A DNA stretch of 64,000 nucleotides from Latescibacteria bacterium UBA6620 (GCA_002433075.1 DJHM01000022.1:169673-233672); one strand, 5' to 3'; counted from the first letter of the stretch, positions 53,195 through 63,068 are shown. A program made the numbers and translations. The notes: a model not told the origin generated them from the sequence alone.

Positions 53195-55072
53195 CTATGG
53201 TAGGGTGACCGCGTAGATCATCGCGATCGTCCCGAACAGCATCCACATTGCATAAGTCGGTGTTCGCCCGGTTTGGAAGCGTCCCGACACCCAGCTGATC
53301 CCCTTCACCGTATAGCCCAATCCGTTCGCAATACCGTCGACCACGATGGTGTCAAAGATCGTCCAGAGCGCCATCGAAAGTCGATGGATGGGCCGCACGA
53401 TCGACACGTCATACGCTTCATCCACATACCACTTATTCCAAAGCACTTTGTGAATCGGTTGCCTGGAGTCGGCCCCCAGTCTGCCTGAACGATGCATCAC
53501 GAGAGCCAGAACGAACCCTCCCAGACCGGCCGCGACCGAGATGCCGATCAGGACCGACGGGGACAGACCGGCGCCGCCGGAACCGTGGTCGGGCGAGCCC
53601 AGGACCGGATCCAGGAAGTGGTTGATCCAACCGTGTTCGAGCGGATAACCCGTCACGCCCCCCACGAAAATCGCTCCCACCGCCAGAACTAACAGGGGCA
53701 CCGTCATGCTCGGGGGTGACTCGTGGGCGTGGTCATACAGATGCGCATCACGGGGTTGCCCGAAGAAGGTCATCAGAATCAGCCGAAACATGTAGAACGA
53801 CGTCATCACTGCACCGACGACCCCGAGTGCCCACAACGCTGCGTGCCCAGGTACGTGTGAGTGATACGCGCCTGCAAGAATCAGGTCCTTGCTCCAGAAC
53901 CCGCTGAGCGGCGGAATCCCTGCGATCGCGATGGTCCCGATTATGAACGTATAGCCGGTCACCTTCATCTTCGACAGCAGGCCGCCGTATTTCCGCATAT
54001 CCAGTTCGTTCGACATCGCGTGCATCACGCTGCCGGCCGCCAGGAACATCAGCCCCTTGAAGAACGCGTGCGTGAACAGGTGAAAGATGCCAGCGGTGTA
54101 GGCGCCGACACCCACACCGATGAACATATAGCCCAGCTGAGAGACGGTTGAATAGGCGAGCACCCGCTTGATGTCTGTGTTGACAAGCGCGATCGATGCC
54201 GCCAGTAGCGCAGTGAATACGCCCACCCAGGCCACGACGGCACCCGCCGTCGGCGAGAGCGTATACAATACGTTCGAGCGTGCAACCACATAGACACCCG
54301 CCGTCACCATCGTGGCCGCGTGGATCAGAGCGGAAACCGGTGTGGGTCCTTCCATCGCGTCTGGCAGCCACACATACAGCGGGAACTGGGCGGACTTCCC
54401 ACAGGCACCCAGGAACAGCAGCAGCGCGATGCCGGTCGCCGCTGAAGCGGGAAGCGCCCCTCCGCCTGCCTTCGCGACTACCTCCGAGAACTGGACGGTG
54501 CCCAGGTAACCGAACATCGTGAAGATGCCGATCAGGAAACCGAAGTCCCCGATTCGGTTTACGATGAACGCTTTCTTCCCGGCGTCCGAAGCGGATTTTC
54601 GCTCGTACCAGAAGCCGATCAGAAGGTAGGAGCATACGCCGACGCCTTCCCATCCGACGAACATCAACAGGTAATTGTTCGCCAGAATCAGGACCAGCAT
54701 CGAAAACACGAACAGGTTCAGATACGCAAAAAACCTCGCGAACCCGGCGTCGTGATGCATATATCCGAACGAGTAAACGTGGACGAAGAAGGACACGGTC
54801 GTCACCGTCACCAGCATGATAGCGGACAACGGATCGACCAGGAATCCGACCGAGGCCGTGAACGACCCGGCGGACACCCACGTGTAGACGTTTTCATCCA
54901 CACCCACACCACCCATCACGTCCACGAGCGTCTTTAACCCGAGTAGCCACGCCGCGCCCACGCAGGCCGTCGCGACGTACCCTGACGATTTCTTCAGCCA
55001 GTGGCCGAAGACCCCGGACACGATCGCTCCGAACAGCGGAAGCAGAATGATGATTTCAACCGTCGTCAGCAT
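53195..55072 (-). CDS. nuoL: NADH-quinone oxidoreductase subunit L
   Basis: A 625-residue subunit with about 16 helices, including the C-terminal lateral-helix region. GKSAQFPLYVWLPDAMEGPT and VNRIGDFGFLIGIF are family hallmarks, and the pumping lysine/glutamate positions look intact. Normal length. Confidence 0.97.
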   Translation of the reverse strand: MLTTVEIIILLPLFGAIVSGVFGHWLKKSSGYVATACVGAAWLLGLKTLVDVMGGVGVDENVYTWVSAGSFTASVGFLVDPLSAIMLVTVTTVSFFVHVYSFGYMHHDAGFARFFAYLNLFVFSMLVLILANNYLLMFVGWEGVGVCSYLLIGFWYERKSASDAGKKAFIVNRIGDFGFLIGIFTMFGYLGTVQFSEVVAKAGGGALPASAATGIALLLFLGACGKSAQFPLYVWLPDAMEGPTPVSALIHAATMVTAGVYVVARSNVLYTLSPTAGAVVAWVGVFTALLAASIALVNTDIKRVLAYSTVSQLGYMFIGVGVGAYTAGIFHLFTHAFFKGLMFLAAGSVMHAMSNELDMRKYGGLLSKMKVTGYTFIIGTIAIAGIPPLSGFWSKDLILAGAYHSHVPGHAALWALGVVGAVMTSFYMFRLILMTFFGQPRDAHLYDHAHESPPSMTVPLLVLAVGAIFVGGVTGYPLEHGWINHFLDPVLGSPDHGSGGAGLSPSVLIGISVAAGLGGFVLALVMHRSGRLGADSRQPIHKVLWNKWYVDEAYDVSIVRPIHRLSMALWTIFDTIVVDGIANGLGYTVKGISWVSGRFQTGRTPTYAMWMLFGTIAMIYAVTLP

Positions 55073-55136
55073 ATCAGTCCTGGATGATTCGATTCTTCTC
55101 GAACGAATCCGAAGAGCACAGACTTGAACCCCTATG

Positions 55137-55442
55137 TTACCACTTCAGGAGGTTCACCTCGGCGACATCCACCGTTTCTCGATTCCTGAACACGGCAATG
55201 ATGATTGCCAGGCCCACGGCCACCTCGGCCGCCGCCACCGCCATCACGAAGAACACGAACACCTGTCCGTCCGCCTGACCGAGGTGTCGTGCAAACGCGA
55301 CGAAGGCGAGGTTGACGGCGTTCAGCATCAATTCGATGCACATAAAGATCACGATTGCGTTCCGGCGGGTCAGAACGCCAGCCACGCCGATCGAAAAAAG
55401 GATGGCGCTCAGGATCAGATAATGGGACGTGGCGACGGCCAT
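55137..55442 (-). CDS. nuoK: NADH-quinone oxidoreductase subunit K
   Basis: A 101-residue, three-helix protein; RRNAIVIFMCIELMLNAVNL has the conserved membrane Glu, and VVAVAAAEVAVG-like helix 3 (MAVAAAEVAVGLAII) the second. Three bases separate it from nuoJ. Confidence 0.96.
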   Translation of the reverse strand: MAVATSHYLILSAILFSIGVAGVLTRRNAIVIFMCIELMLNAVNLAFVAFARHLGQADGQVFVFFVMAVAAAEVAVGLAIIIAVFRNRETVDVAEVNLLKW

Positions 55443-55445
55443 CGA

Positions 55446-55958
55446 TCAGGTGGTCTCCGGGGTCTCTCGCTTCACCAGTACCACGACACCGATGAGCGCG
55501 ACAAGCAGAATGATCGAGGCCACTTCGAATGGAAACAGGAAATCCGTGTAGAGCAGCTTGCCCAACGTCTGGACGTTCTCTGTGCGCAGCGCCTCATTTT
55601 CGGCGACAGGTCCTCGCAGCTGCCTCGTACCGACGGCAGTCAGCTGAGCGACGAGCAACGCGCAGAGAAAGATCACGCCCGTAAGACGATAGCGACCGAC
55701 CGTCGATTCAAGTGCCTCAGAGTGCCCCAGGTTCAAGAGCATAATAACGAAGAGGAAGAGCACCATCACAGCGCCCGCGTAGACGATAATTTGAACCGCC
55801 GCCAGAAAGTACGCATTGAGTAACACAAAAAGCCCTGCCACCGCGAAGAGCGTCGCGACGAGGGACAGGGCACTGTAGACCGGATTTCGGAACAGGACGA
55901 GGAGCACGGCGGACGCAACCGCAATGGTCGCGAGCACGTAGAACACCGCTGTCTCCAT
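55446..55958 (-). CDS. nuoJ: NADH-quinone oxidoreductase subunit J
   Basis: A 170-residue, five-helix protein: RNPVYSALSLVATLFAVAGL and YAGAVMVLFLFVIMLLNLG are the family motifs. It follows nuoH after 22 bases; nuoI, usually found here, is absent. Confidence 0.95.
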   Translation of the reverse strand: METAVFYVLATIAVASAVLLVLFRNPVYSALSLVATLFAVAGLFVLLNAYFLAAVQIIVYAGAVMVLFLFVIMLLNLGHSEALESTVGRYRLTGVIFLCALLVAQLTAVGTRQLRGPVAENEALRTENVQTLGKLLYTDFLFPFEVASIILLVALIGVVVLVKRETPETT

Positions 55959-55980
55959 CTCCCCCCCCTTGGAAAGCGAA

Positions 55981-57018
55981 CTATCGGTTGAGCGTCAGGT
56001 AAAGACCGGTGAGGAGCACGTTCAGGAGCGCGAGAGGTAGCAGATACTTCCACCCCAGTCGCATCACTTGATCGTAACGGAACCTCGGCACCGTCCACCG
56101 AACCCAGATAAACACGAACAGGAAAAAAGCTGTCTTCACAGCGAAGACGAGCACTTTGAGCACGCTCAGGGCGAACGACGAATCCGTCGGGTCCACCCCG
56201 GGGAGATGCCATCCCCCGAAAAACAACGTCGCGATCAAGGCCGAAGCCGTGATCATATGCGCGTATTCGGCCATAAAAAACATGGCGAACTTCATGCTGC
56301 TGTATTCAGCGTGGTAGCCCGCCACCAGTTCCTGCTCTGCTTCGGGCAGGTCGAACGGCAATCGATTCGTTTCCGCGAAGACCGACACCATAAACACAAG
56401 ACAGGCGATCGGTTGGTTGAACACGAACCAGGCCGGCAGCACGCCCAGGACCGTCCCCGTGGCCTGCAGGTTGACCACGTCGGAGAGCTTCAACGATTCC
56501 GCGATCATCAGCACGCCGATCAGCGAAAGGCCGAGAGACAACTCATAGCTGATCATCTGGGCCGATGCGCGAACGCCGCCCATCAACGCGTACTTGTTGT
56601 TCGACGCCCACCCCCCCAGCACCACCCCGTAGACCCCCAGCGAACTGACGGCCAGGATGTAGAGGACACCGATGTCCGCATCGGATATGATCAGCTGGAC
56701 CTCGCGCCCCACTACCATCAGCGTATCCCCGAACGGGACCACGGCGAACCCCATCAAGGCGGGCACCAGAATCGCGGCCGGCGCGATCAGGTAGATCGCC
56801 TTGTTCACGTGATTGGGGATGACATCCTCTTTAAGGATGAACTTGAGGCCGTCGGCCAGCGGCTGAAGCAAACCCCACGGTCCAACCCGGTTGGGGCCCA
56901 GCCGGTTCTGGATGTATGCGCTCACTTTCCGCTCTGCCAGAACGACGTACGCGACCGTCGTGATGATCACCCCCAGGACGATCGCGATCTTGATCAGGCT
57001 CTCGAGCGCGTAATCCAT
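55981..57018 (-). CDS. nuoH: NADH-quinone oxidoreductase subunit H
   Basis: A 345-residue, eight-helix subunit forming the quinone chamber: AERKVSAYIQNRLGPNRVGP, AETNRLPFDLPEAEQELVAG and the FRYDQVMRLGWK segment. ATG 57018 overlaps the nuoG stop by one base; longer upstream codons lie within nuoG. Confidence 0.97.
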   Translation of the reverse strand: MDYALESLIKIAIVLGVIITTVAYVVLAERKVSAYIQNRLGPNRVGPWGLLQPLADGLKFILKEDVIPNHVNKAIYLIAPAAILVPALMGFAVVPFGDTLMVVGREVQLIISDADIGVLYILAVSSLGVYGVVLGGWASNNKYALMGGVRASAQMISYELSLGLSLIGVLMIAESLKLSDVVNLQATGTVLGVLPAWFVFNQPIACLVFMVSVFAETNRLPFDLPEAEQELVAGYHAEYSSMKFAMFFMAEYAHMITASALIATLFFGGWHLPGVDPTDSSFALSVLKVLVFAVKTAFFLFVFIWVRWTVPRFRYDQVMRLGWKYLLPLALLNVLLTGLYLTLNR

Positions 57019-58622
57019 CAGCCCGCAGCCTCGATCTGCATTCCACCAGATCCTGCGTTCTCGTGAGTGACGCTTTCGAATGAATGAACGGCCTTCGCCA
57101 CCTCGCCCATAACCTCTTCGGCCGTGTCCATCGTAAACTCGCAGCCCATCGCGTTGCTCAGATCGCGAAGGATCTCCCAATCGGCCCGGGCGTCCCCCGG
57201 AGGTTCCAGACCCGCGTTCAGGCGTTGTGCACGACCGGCGTAATTCGTGAACGTTCCCGATTTTTCGATAAAGGCCGCGCCCGGCAGCACGACGTGGGCC
57301 ATCCTGGAAACGTCACCTGCCAGAATATCGTTGACGACGAGCAGATCCAGTTGTGCGAGGGCTTCTCGCTCCGCATCGCTGAACCGGGCCAACGGGTTGC
57401 CGCCCATCAGGAGGAGAGCCCTGATCCGCCCCTCTCGGATACCCTCCCACACGACGTCCGTCGACGCCACCGTCCCGACCACCGCGGACAGGATCTCCTG
57501 CGCCCCCCTTGCGTTGGGTGACTTGTCTTCCCGAATCGTGAACCCGCTCTTGAATGCCACGTCGCCTTCGGAACTCGTCGCATCCTGGAGCGCGATCGTC
57601 CCGCCTCCGATGCCGTCCGAGAACAGTTTGCCGAACAGGAACTGCTCTTCGTTCGTCAGATGGGAGGACGCGAGCCCGGCGATGGCATCCGCACCGTGCT
57701 CTGCTTTGACGGCTTCCAGTTTTTCTCGCACGTGCTCGATCGCCGCCGTCCAAAGGACCAGATTCTGGTCGTCTCCCTGACCGATCGTCGGAAACAGAAG
57801 CCGATCGTCATCGTGCACGTAGCCCCATCCGTGGCGGCCATCGTCGCACATCCAATAATCGTTTACGTCGTGGTTCGCCCGAGGAACCAGCCGGTGAATT
57901 CGTTCCTTGTTCACATCCACCCGAATGTTGCAGCCCGTGCTGCAACCCGGGCAGATCGAATCCGCACTTTGTAGGAACCACACGCGTTGCTTGAAGAGGA
58001 ACTCCTTGTCGAGCAAAGCACCCACCGGACAGATGTCGACGGTATTGCCCGACAGCCGATTGTCCATCGGCATTCCCGGGAAAATGTCAATCTCGTTGTG
58101 GACGCCGCGGTTGAAGTATCCGAGTTCGCTCGTGCCGGAGATCTCGTCGCAGAACCGGACGCACCGTGTACACCGGATGCATCGATCCGAATACAGCAGC
58201 ACGTGTTCCCCGACGTCCTTCTTGGGCTGGATGTGCTTGTGCTCGTGGTACCGGCTGTGGTCGGCCCCGTAGGTATAGCTGTAGTCCTGGAGTTCGCATT
58301 CTCCGGCCTGATCGCAGACCGGACAATCGAGCGGGTGATTGATCAGCAGGAACTCCATCACCGCTTTCTGGTTCGCCTTCACCGCATCCGTCTCGGTGTC
58401 GACGATCATCCCTTCGGCCGGCATCTGCGTACACGACGGCATCATCCCACGCCGTCCGCCCATCTCGATCTCGACCAGACACATACGACAGTTCGCCGGC
58501 GCGGTCAGCCCGGGGTGGTAACAGTAGTGTGGAATCTCGACCTCGTGGTCGGCCGCAATCTGCAGAACGTTTCTACCCGGCTGGATTTCGACTTCTTGTC
58601 CGTTGATCGTAAACGTCGGCAT
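57018..58622 (-). CDS. nuoG: NADH-quinone oxidoreductase subunit G (iron-sulfur, short form)
   Basis: A 534-residue protein. N-terminal 2Fe-2S domain (Cys at HYCYHPG, ANCRMC, PSC), His-ligated 4Fe-4S region (HPLDCPVCDQAGECELQD), N5-type CIRCTRCVRFC and a further molybdopterin-oxidoreductase-type cluster motif (SICPGCSTGCN). The C-terminal molybdopterin-like domain is short (family members often reach 700-900 residues). It passes electrons from NuoE/F towards the quinone; it would need NuoI as next partner. Confidence 0.94.
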   Translation of the reverse strand: MPTFTINGQEVEIQPGRNVLQIAADHEVEIPHYCYHPGLTAPANCRMCLVEIEMGGRRGMMPSCTQMPAEGMIVDTETDAVKANQKAVMEFLLINHPLDCPVCDQAGECELQDYSYTYGADHSRYHEHKHIQPKKDVGEHVLLYSDRCIRCTRCVRFCDEISGTSELGYFNRGVHNEIDIFPGMPMDNRLSGNTVDICPVGALLDKEFLFKQRVWFLQSADSICPGCSTGCNIRVDVNKERIHRLVPRANHDVNDYWMCDDGRHGWGYVHDDDRLLFPTIGQGDDQNLVLWTAAIEHVREKLEAVKAEHGADAIAGLASSHLTNEEQFLFGKLFSDGIGGGTIALQDATSSEGDVAFKSGFTIREDKSPNARGAQEILSAVVGTVASTDVVWEGIREGRIRALLLMGGNPLARFSDAEREALAQLDLLVVNDILAGDVSRMAHVVLPGAAFIEKSGTFTNYAGRAQRLNAGLEPPGDARADWEILRDLSNAMGCEFTMDTAEEVMGEVAKAVHSFESVTHENAGSGGMQIEAAG

Positions 58623-58629
58623 AGAAAGG

Positions 58630-59943
58630 TCAGGCGGTTGTAACGCCCGCTCCTTTCTGGATGTGGGCCTCGAACTCGCTTCGGAAGGCCTTGATGAAAC
58701 CGAGCATCGGCCAGGACCAAGAGGGTCCGAACAGACAAATCGTGGACATCGCCGGCGTCAGCAGGGGCGACACGTTGTTGCAGACGCTCTCCAAGGTATC
58801 AAGATCATCCGGCCGTCCCTGACCGTGTGCGATTCGCCACACGATGTCGCGCACCCACGGAATCCCTTCTCGACAGGGAGTGCATTGCCCGCAGGATTCG
58901 TGAGCGTAGAAATTCATCAGGTTCAGACACGCGTCGACCATATCGGTCGTGTCGTCCATCACAATGATCCCACCCGTTCCGAACATTCCCTGGAACTCGC
59001 CTCGACCGGGAATCGCCCACAACTCGGGATTCATCTCGATGTCCAGCTGGTCTGCCGTCAACACCGGCGTCGACGACCCGCCCGGGATCACCGCCTTCAG
59101 CTCGTTGTCATCGCGAATGCCGCCTGCGCATTCGTAGATGATCTCTCGAAGCGTACAGCCCCCGATCTCCAGTTCGAAGATGCCCGGGTTTTTCACGTGC
59201 CCGCTCACGCAATAGATGAAACTGCCCGGGTAGCGTTCGCTGCCCATCTCCTTAAACCAGGACGCTCCATTCTTCACAATGTGCGGCACATAGGAGATGG
59301 TCTGCACGTTGTTGATCGTCGTTGGACGATCGAAGATACCCTTCTGAGCAGGGAACGGAGGCTTCACCCTTGGCTCGGCGCGCTTCCCCTCGAGAGATTG
59401 CATCAATCCTGTCTCTTCACCGCAGATGTAGGCACCTGCGCCCGGGTGTGTGAAGACATCGATGTCCACCCCGGTGCCCAGCACATTCTGACCGAGGTAA
59501 CCCGCTTCCTTTGCCTGCCCGATCACCTGTTCCATCTGTTCCAACTCTTCCCACATCTCACCCCGAATGTAGATGTAGGCCGCCCGAGCGCGGATGGCGT
59601 AGCAGGCGATGATGACCCCTTCCAGGAGCTGATGCGGATTGCGGTTTACGAGCTGACGGTCTTTAAAGGTACCGGGCTCGCTCTCGTCGCAGTTCACGCA
59701 GAGATACGAAGGCCCATCGGGCTCCTTTGGCATGAAGCTCCACTTCATCCCCGTGCTGAACCACGCCCCGCCTCGCCCGGCAAGCGCCGACTCCTGAACC
59801 TCCGTGATGACATCGTCGGGCGACATCGTCTTCAACGCTTTTTCCAACGCCTCGTAGCCGCCGTGCTGCTTGTAAACCTGGATGTCGGCCAGGCCGTCTA
59901 CGTCCTGGAGAGCTGTCAGGATTTTGCATTCTTTGATCGGCAT
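58630..59943 (-). CDS. nuoF: NADH-quinone oxidoreductase subunit F (NADH- and FMN-binding)
   Basis: A 437-residue flavoprotein: LAGRGGAWFSTGMKWSF (glycine-rich FMN/NADH loop), YLCVNCDESEPGTFKDR, GAGAYICGEETGLMQSLEG and the 4Fe-4S ligands ESCGQCTPCREG plus Cys in MSTICLFG. In the glycine-rich loop the common AGFPTG reads AWFSTG. It accepts hydride from NADH and feeds electrons to the Fe-S chain. Confidence 0.96.
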   Translation of the reverse strand: MPIKECKILTALQDVDGLADIQVYKQHGGYEALEKALKTMSPDDVITEVQESALAGRGGAWFSTGMKWSFMPKEPDGPSYLCVNCDESEPGTFKDRQLVNRNPHQLLEGVIIACYAIRARAAYIYIRGEMWEELEQMEQVIGQAKEAGYLGQNVLGTGVDIDVFTHPGAGAYICGEETGLMQSLEGKRAEPRVKPPFPAQKGIFDRPTTINNVQTISYVPHIVKNGASWFKEMGSERYPGSFIYCVSGHVKNPGIFELEIGGCTLREIIYECAGGIRDDNELKAVIPGGSSTPVLTADQLDIEMNPELWAIPGRGEFQGMFGTGGIIVMDDTTDMVDACLNLMNFYAHESCGQCTPCREGIPWVRDIVWRIAHGQGRPDDLDTLESVCNNVSPLLTPAMSTICLFGPSWSWPMLGFIKAFRSEFEAHIQKGAGVTTA

Positions 59944-59944
59944 C

Positions 59945-60424
59945 TCAGTCCAGCTCCGCCATCAATTCGTCCAGTCGATCGGGAGAAAGATCACGATACA
60001 GCTTATCGTCGATTCGAATCGCCGGTGCCCCCTCGCAGGCAGCGATGCACTCCGCTTTGGCCAGCGTCCACTTGCCATCGGCAGAGGTGCCTTCGACGTC
60101 GACCTGCAGCTTCTCTTTCAGGTGCTCGACCAGGTCCTTGGCCCCGCATAGCACGCACGAGAGCGTGCTGCACACCTGAATCACGTGCTGCCCGAGCGGC
60201 GCCTTAAAGAACATCGGATAGAAGCTCATCACCCCTGCCGCTCGGGCCGGTGGCATTTCCAGCATCTCCGCCACCAGTTTCAGTCCGTCCATCGGGACGT
60301 ATCCCCATTCCTTCTGAACGGCGTGTAGCACGGGCAGGATTGCCGCCTCTTTCCAATCATCGGGGTAGCGGCTGATGATCGCCTCGCATTGGGCTCGCGT
60401 TTCGGGAGTCAATTCGACGGGCAT
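59945..60424 (-). CDS. nuoE: NADH-quinone oxidoreductase subunit E (2Fe-2S)
   Basis: A 159-residue thioredoxin-fold ferredoxin. The four ligands are visible as VCSTLSC and ECIAAC. It starts three bases after nuoCD and ends one base before nuoF, the usual order for the NADH-oxidising module. Confidence 0.96.
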   Translation of the reverse strand: MPVELTPETRAQCEAIISRYPDDWKEAAILPVLHAVQKEWGYVPMDGLKLVAEMLEMPPARAAGVMSFYPMFFKAPLGQHVIQVCSTLSCVLCGAKDLVEHLKEKLQVDVEGTSADGKWTLAKAECIAACEGAPAIRIDDKLYRDLSPDRLDELMAELD

Positions 60425-60427
60425 CCG

Positions 60428-62218
60428 TTACCTGTCCAGTTCACCAGCGATGACGTTCACGCTGCCCAAGACGGCGATCGCGTCGGAGATCATGTGTCCG
60501 TTGACCATCTGGGGATAAGCCTGATAGTTCATGAAGGAAGGAGAACGCACCCGCATTCGATAGGCATAGCCTGTCCCGTCGCTGACCACGTAAAACCCCA
60601 ATTCGCCGTTGGGCGACTCAGTAGGCACGTAAGCCTCCCCGAGCTCGGGTGTCAGTCCGTGGCCGTCCATCAAGACCTTGAAGTGGTGGATCAGAGACTC
60701 CATCCCGAAATCCACCTCGCCCTTCTCGGGCAGGATGACCTTCGCGTCACCCACCTTGACCGGTCCATCCGGAAGCTTGTCGAGCGCTTGCTCGATGATG
60801 CGCTGGGACTGTCGGAGCTCTTCCATCCGGACCAGGTAGCGGTCGTAGGTGTCACCGTGTTTGCCCACAGGCACGTCGAAGTCCAGGTCGGGATAGACCA
60901 GGAACGGCTCCTGCTTGCGGATGTCATACTCCACGCCCGATCCGCGAAGCATCGGCCCGGACATATTCCAATTAATCGCATCTTCCGCAGAGATCACGCC
61001 GATGTCTTTCGTTCGATCGATCCAGATCCGGTTTCGCGTAAGCAGTCTTTCGACTTCCTCCACCGCGGCAGGAAACTGCGCCACGAAATCAAGCACGACC
61101 TCGCGGAAATTGTCGGGCACATCCCAGCCCAGCCCGCCGATGCGCGTGTAACTTGTCGTCAGCCGTGCTCCCGTCACCAGTTCGAAGATGTTGTAGCAAC
61201 GCTCACGCTGCTCGAAGGTGTAGAGAAAGACGGTGAATGCGCCGATGTCGAGAGCGTGAGTCCCCAGCCAGACCATGTGGTCCGCGATCCGGGAAAGTTC
61301 CCACAGGATCGTGCGGATGTAGAGGGCTCGTTCCGGCACCTCCAGATCCATCAATCGCTCGACCGACATAGAGTAGGCGATGTTGTTGCAAAGGGGCGAC
61401 AGGTAGTTCATCCGGTCGGTCACCGTCACGTATTGATTGTAGGTGTGGTGCTCGCCCAGTTTCTCGAAGCCCGTATGGAGGTATCCAATGTCCGGAATGC
61501 AGCGAACGATCCGCTCGCCATCCAGTTCCAGCGTCAACCGAAGTGTGCCGTGCGTGGCGGGGTGCTGAGGCCCCAGGTTCAGAACCATTCTCTCGGACCC
61601 CAGCGGATCGTCGACTTCCTCCTCCTCGCCCGCGTAAGGGTTACCCAGGAACCCCGGGTCCTCCGGAGCGATCACATCACGTTCACCCATTCCGCGAACA
61701 GGGTAGTCCTTCCGTAGAGGATAGTGCTCGAAGTTCAGGGGCATCAGAATCCGGCGGAGGTCGGGATGACCGTCGAACCGGATCCCGAACATATCGAACA
61801 CCTCGCGCTCCGCCCATTCTGCACCACGGTGGATCGAGGTAACGGACGGAATCGTACACGCGTCTTCTGTCACCTGCGCCCGGAGGCGCAACCGCTGGTT
61901 GTTCGGATGGGAGTAAAGATTGTAGACGACGTTGAAGCGAGGAGTATCGGGCTCGTGTCCGGGGTAGCTGGTGTAATCTACTGCGCTGACGTCGCTCAGC
62001 CGGTCGAAGGACAGCCGGGGCTCGTCCTTCAGGAGGGTAAGGATATCGCGAATTCGGGATTTCGCGCAAACGACCGTCGTTTCGCCGCGCGTTTCGGAAA
62101 CTTCGAGTACCTCGTCCGGGAATCGATCTTTGAGCGCTCGAGCAGCTGGGTCCCCAATCTCTTCGGGCGCTTCTTCAGCCGGCTCCGTCTCGATCGCTTC
62201 GGCACTTTCTTCGGCCAT
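60428..62218 (-). CDS. nuoCD: NADH-quinone oxidoreductase fused subunits C and D
   Basis: A 596-residue fusion. An acidic N-terminal tail (~1-25) is followed by NuoC (~25-195; SIHRGAEWAEREVFDMFGI, MPLNFEHYPLRKDYP) and NuoD (~205-596; LNLGPQHPATHGTLRL, YIRTILWELSRIADHM). NuoCD fusions occur in several groups including Enterobacteria. The last residues of NuoD form part of the quinone site. It overlaps the nuoB stop codon. Confidence 0.97.
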   Translation of the reverse strand: MAEESAEAIETEPAEEAPEEIGDPAARALKDRFPDEVLEVSETRGETTVVCAKSRIRDILTLLKDEPRLSFDRLSDVSAVDYTSYPGHEPDTPRFNVVYNLYSHPNNQRLRLRAQVTEDACTIPSVTSIHRGAEWAEREVFDMFGIRFDGHPDLRRILMPLNFEHYPLRKDYPVRGMGERDVIAPEDPGFLGNPYAGEEEEVDDPLGSERMVLNLGPQHPATHGTLRLTLELDGERIVRCIPDIGYLHTGFEKLGEHHTYNQYVTVTDRMNYLSPLCNNIAYSMSVERLMDLEVPERALYIRTILWELSRIADHMVWLGTHALDIGAFTVFLYTFEQRERCYNIFELVTGARLTTSYTRIGGLGWDVPDNFREVVLDFVAQFPAAVEEVERLLTRNRIWIDRTKDIGVISAEDAINWNMSGPMLRGSGVEYDIRKQEPFLVYPDLDFDVPVGKHGDTYDRYLVRMEELRQSQRIIEQALDKLPDGPVKVGDAKVILPEKGEVDFGMESLIHHFKVLMDGHGLTPELGEAYVPTESPNGELGFYVVSDGTGYAYRMRVRSPSFMNYQAYPQMVNGHMISDAIAVLGSVNVIAGELDR

Positions 62219-62712
62219 CAGGCTCCGACCTCAGCGACGACCTGGGTAGGATTCTCCCGTTGAATCTTTTCCTGAATTTTCATGAACCCGTAGATCAGAT
62301 CCTCGGGTCTCGGCGGACACCCGGGCACGTAGACGTCGACCGGAATGAACTGGTCGACCCCCTGGACCAGGGTGTAGGTGTTGAAAACCCCACCGGACGA
62401 AGCGCAGGCGCCCATCGAGATGACCCACTTGGGATCGGGCATCTGGTCGTAAATCTTCTTGAGCACCGGCATCATTTTAATAGAGATTCGCCCCGATACG
62501 ATCAACAAATCCGACTGTCGGGGGGAAAAGCGCACGGCTTCGGCGCCGAATCTGGCCATATCGAAACGGCCTGACAACGTCGCCATCATTTCGATCGCAC
62601 AACAGGCGGTACCGAACGGCATCGGCCAGAGCGAACTCTTCCTCGCCCAGTTGATCATCTTGTCGAGCGTCGTCGTGAGGACGTTGTCGCCTAGGGACGC
62701 TTCTAATCCCAC
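62218..62712 (-). CDS. nuoB: NADH-quinone oxidoreductase subunit B (cluster N2)
   Basis: A ~164-residue protein with the N2 cluster ligands: TACCAIEMM (paired Cys), MGACASSGG and VPGCPPRPEDL. The start is GTG 62712, with GGGAGG six to seven bases upstream, inside the last codons of nuoA; a GTG seven codons further upstream is less likely. It donates electrons to quinone. Confidence 0.96.
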   Translation of the reverse strand: MGLEASLGDNVLTTTLDKMINWARKSSLWPMPFGTACCAIEMMATLSGRFDMARFGAEAVRFSPRQSDLLIVSGRISIKMMPVLKKIYDQMPDPKWVISMGACASSGGVFNTYTLVQGVDQFIPVDVYVPGCPPRPEDLIYGFMKIQEKIQRENPTQVVAEVGA

Positions 62713-63068
62713 TCGAGCCCTCCCTTCCGCCACACATAGGCCAGCCCAAGAACAAGTACTCCCAGGAACACGACCATCTCCGTGAACACAAAAGTCCCCT
62801 GGGCGAGCAGGTCCTTGAAAACGACCGCCCAGGGGTAGAGAAAAACCACCTCGATGTCGAAGATGATGAAGAGCATCGCCACGAGGTAGAATTTTACGCT
62901 GAATCTCAGCCGTGCGTCACCAATATTGGGGACGCCGGATTCATAGGGGGAAAGTTTGACTGGATTGGGTTTTCGGGGGCCCACCAGGTGGGTAATACCG
63001 AGGTTGACGGCGGCGAACCCGGCGGCGATGACCAACAGCAGAACAATCGGCAGATAGTCGCTCAGCAT
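62703..63068 (-). CDS. nuoA: NADH-quinone oxidoreductase subunit A
   Basis: A 121-residue, three-helix subunit: YESGVPNIGDARLRFSVKFY and AMLFIIFDIEVVFLYPWAV are hallmark segments. First gene of the operon, about 105 bases downstream of the predicted transcription start. Confidence 0.96.
   Translation of the reverse strand: MLSDYLPIVLLLVIAAGFAAVNLGITHLVGPRKPNPVKLSPYESGVPNIGDARLRFSVKFYLVAMLFIIFDIEVVFLYPWAVVFKDLLAQGTFVFTEMVVFLGVLVLGLAYVWRKGGLEWD

Noticed and set aside
58603..60207. A 534-codon plus-strand frame opposite nuoF and nuoE.
   Set aside because: It mirrors strongly conserved complex I genes; the sequence shows no family motif.
60389..61717. A 442-codon plus-strand frame opposite nuoCD.
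   Set aside because: Antisense shadow of NuoD; long frames opposite conserved GC-rich genes are expected.
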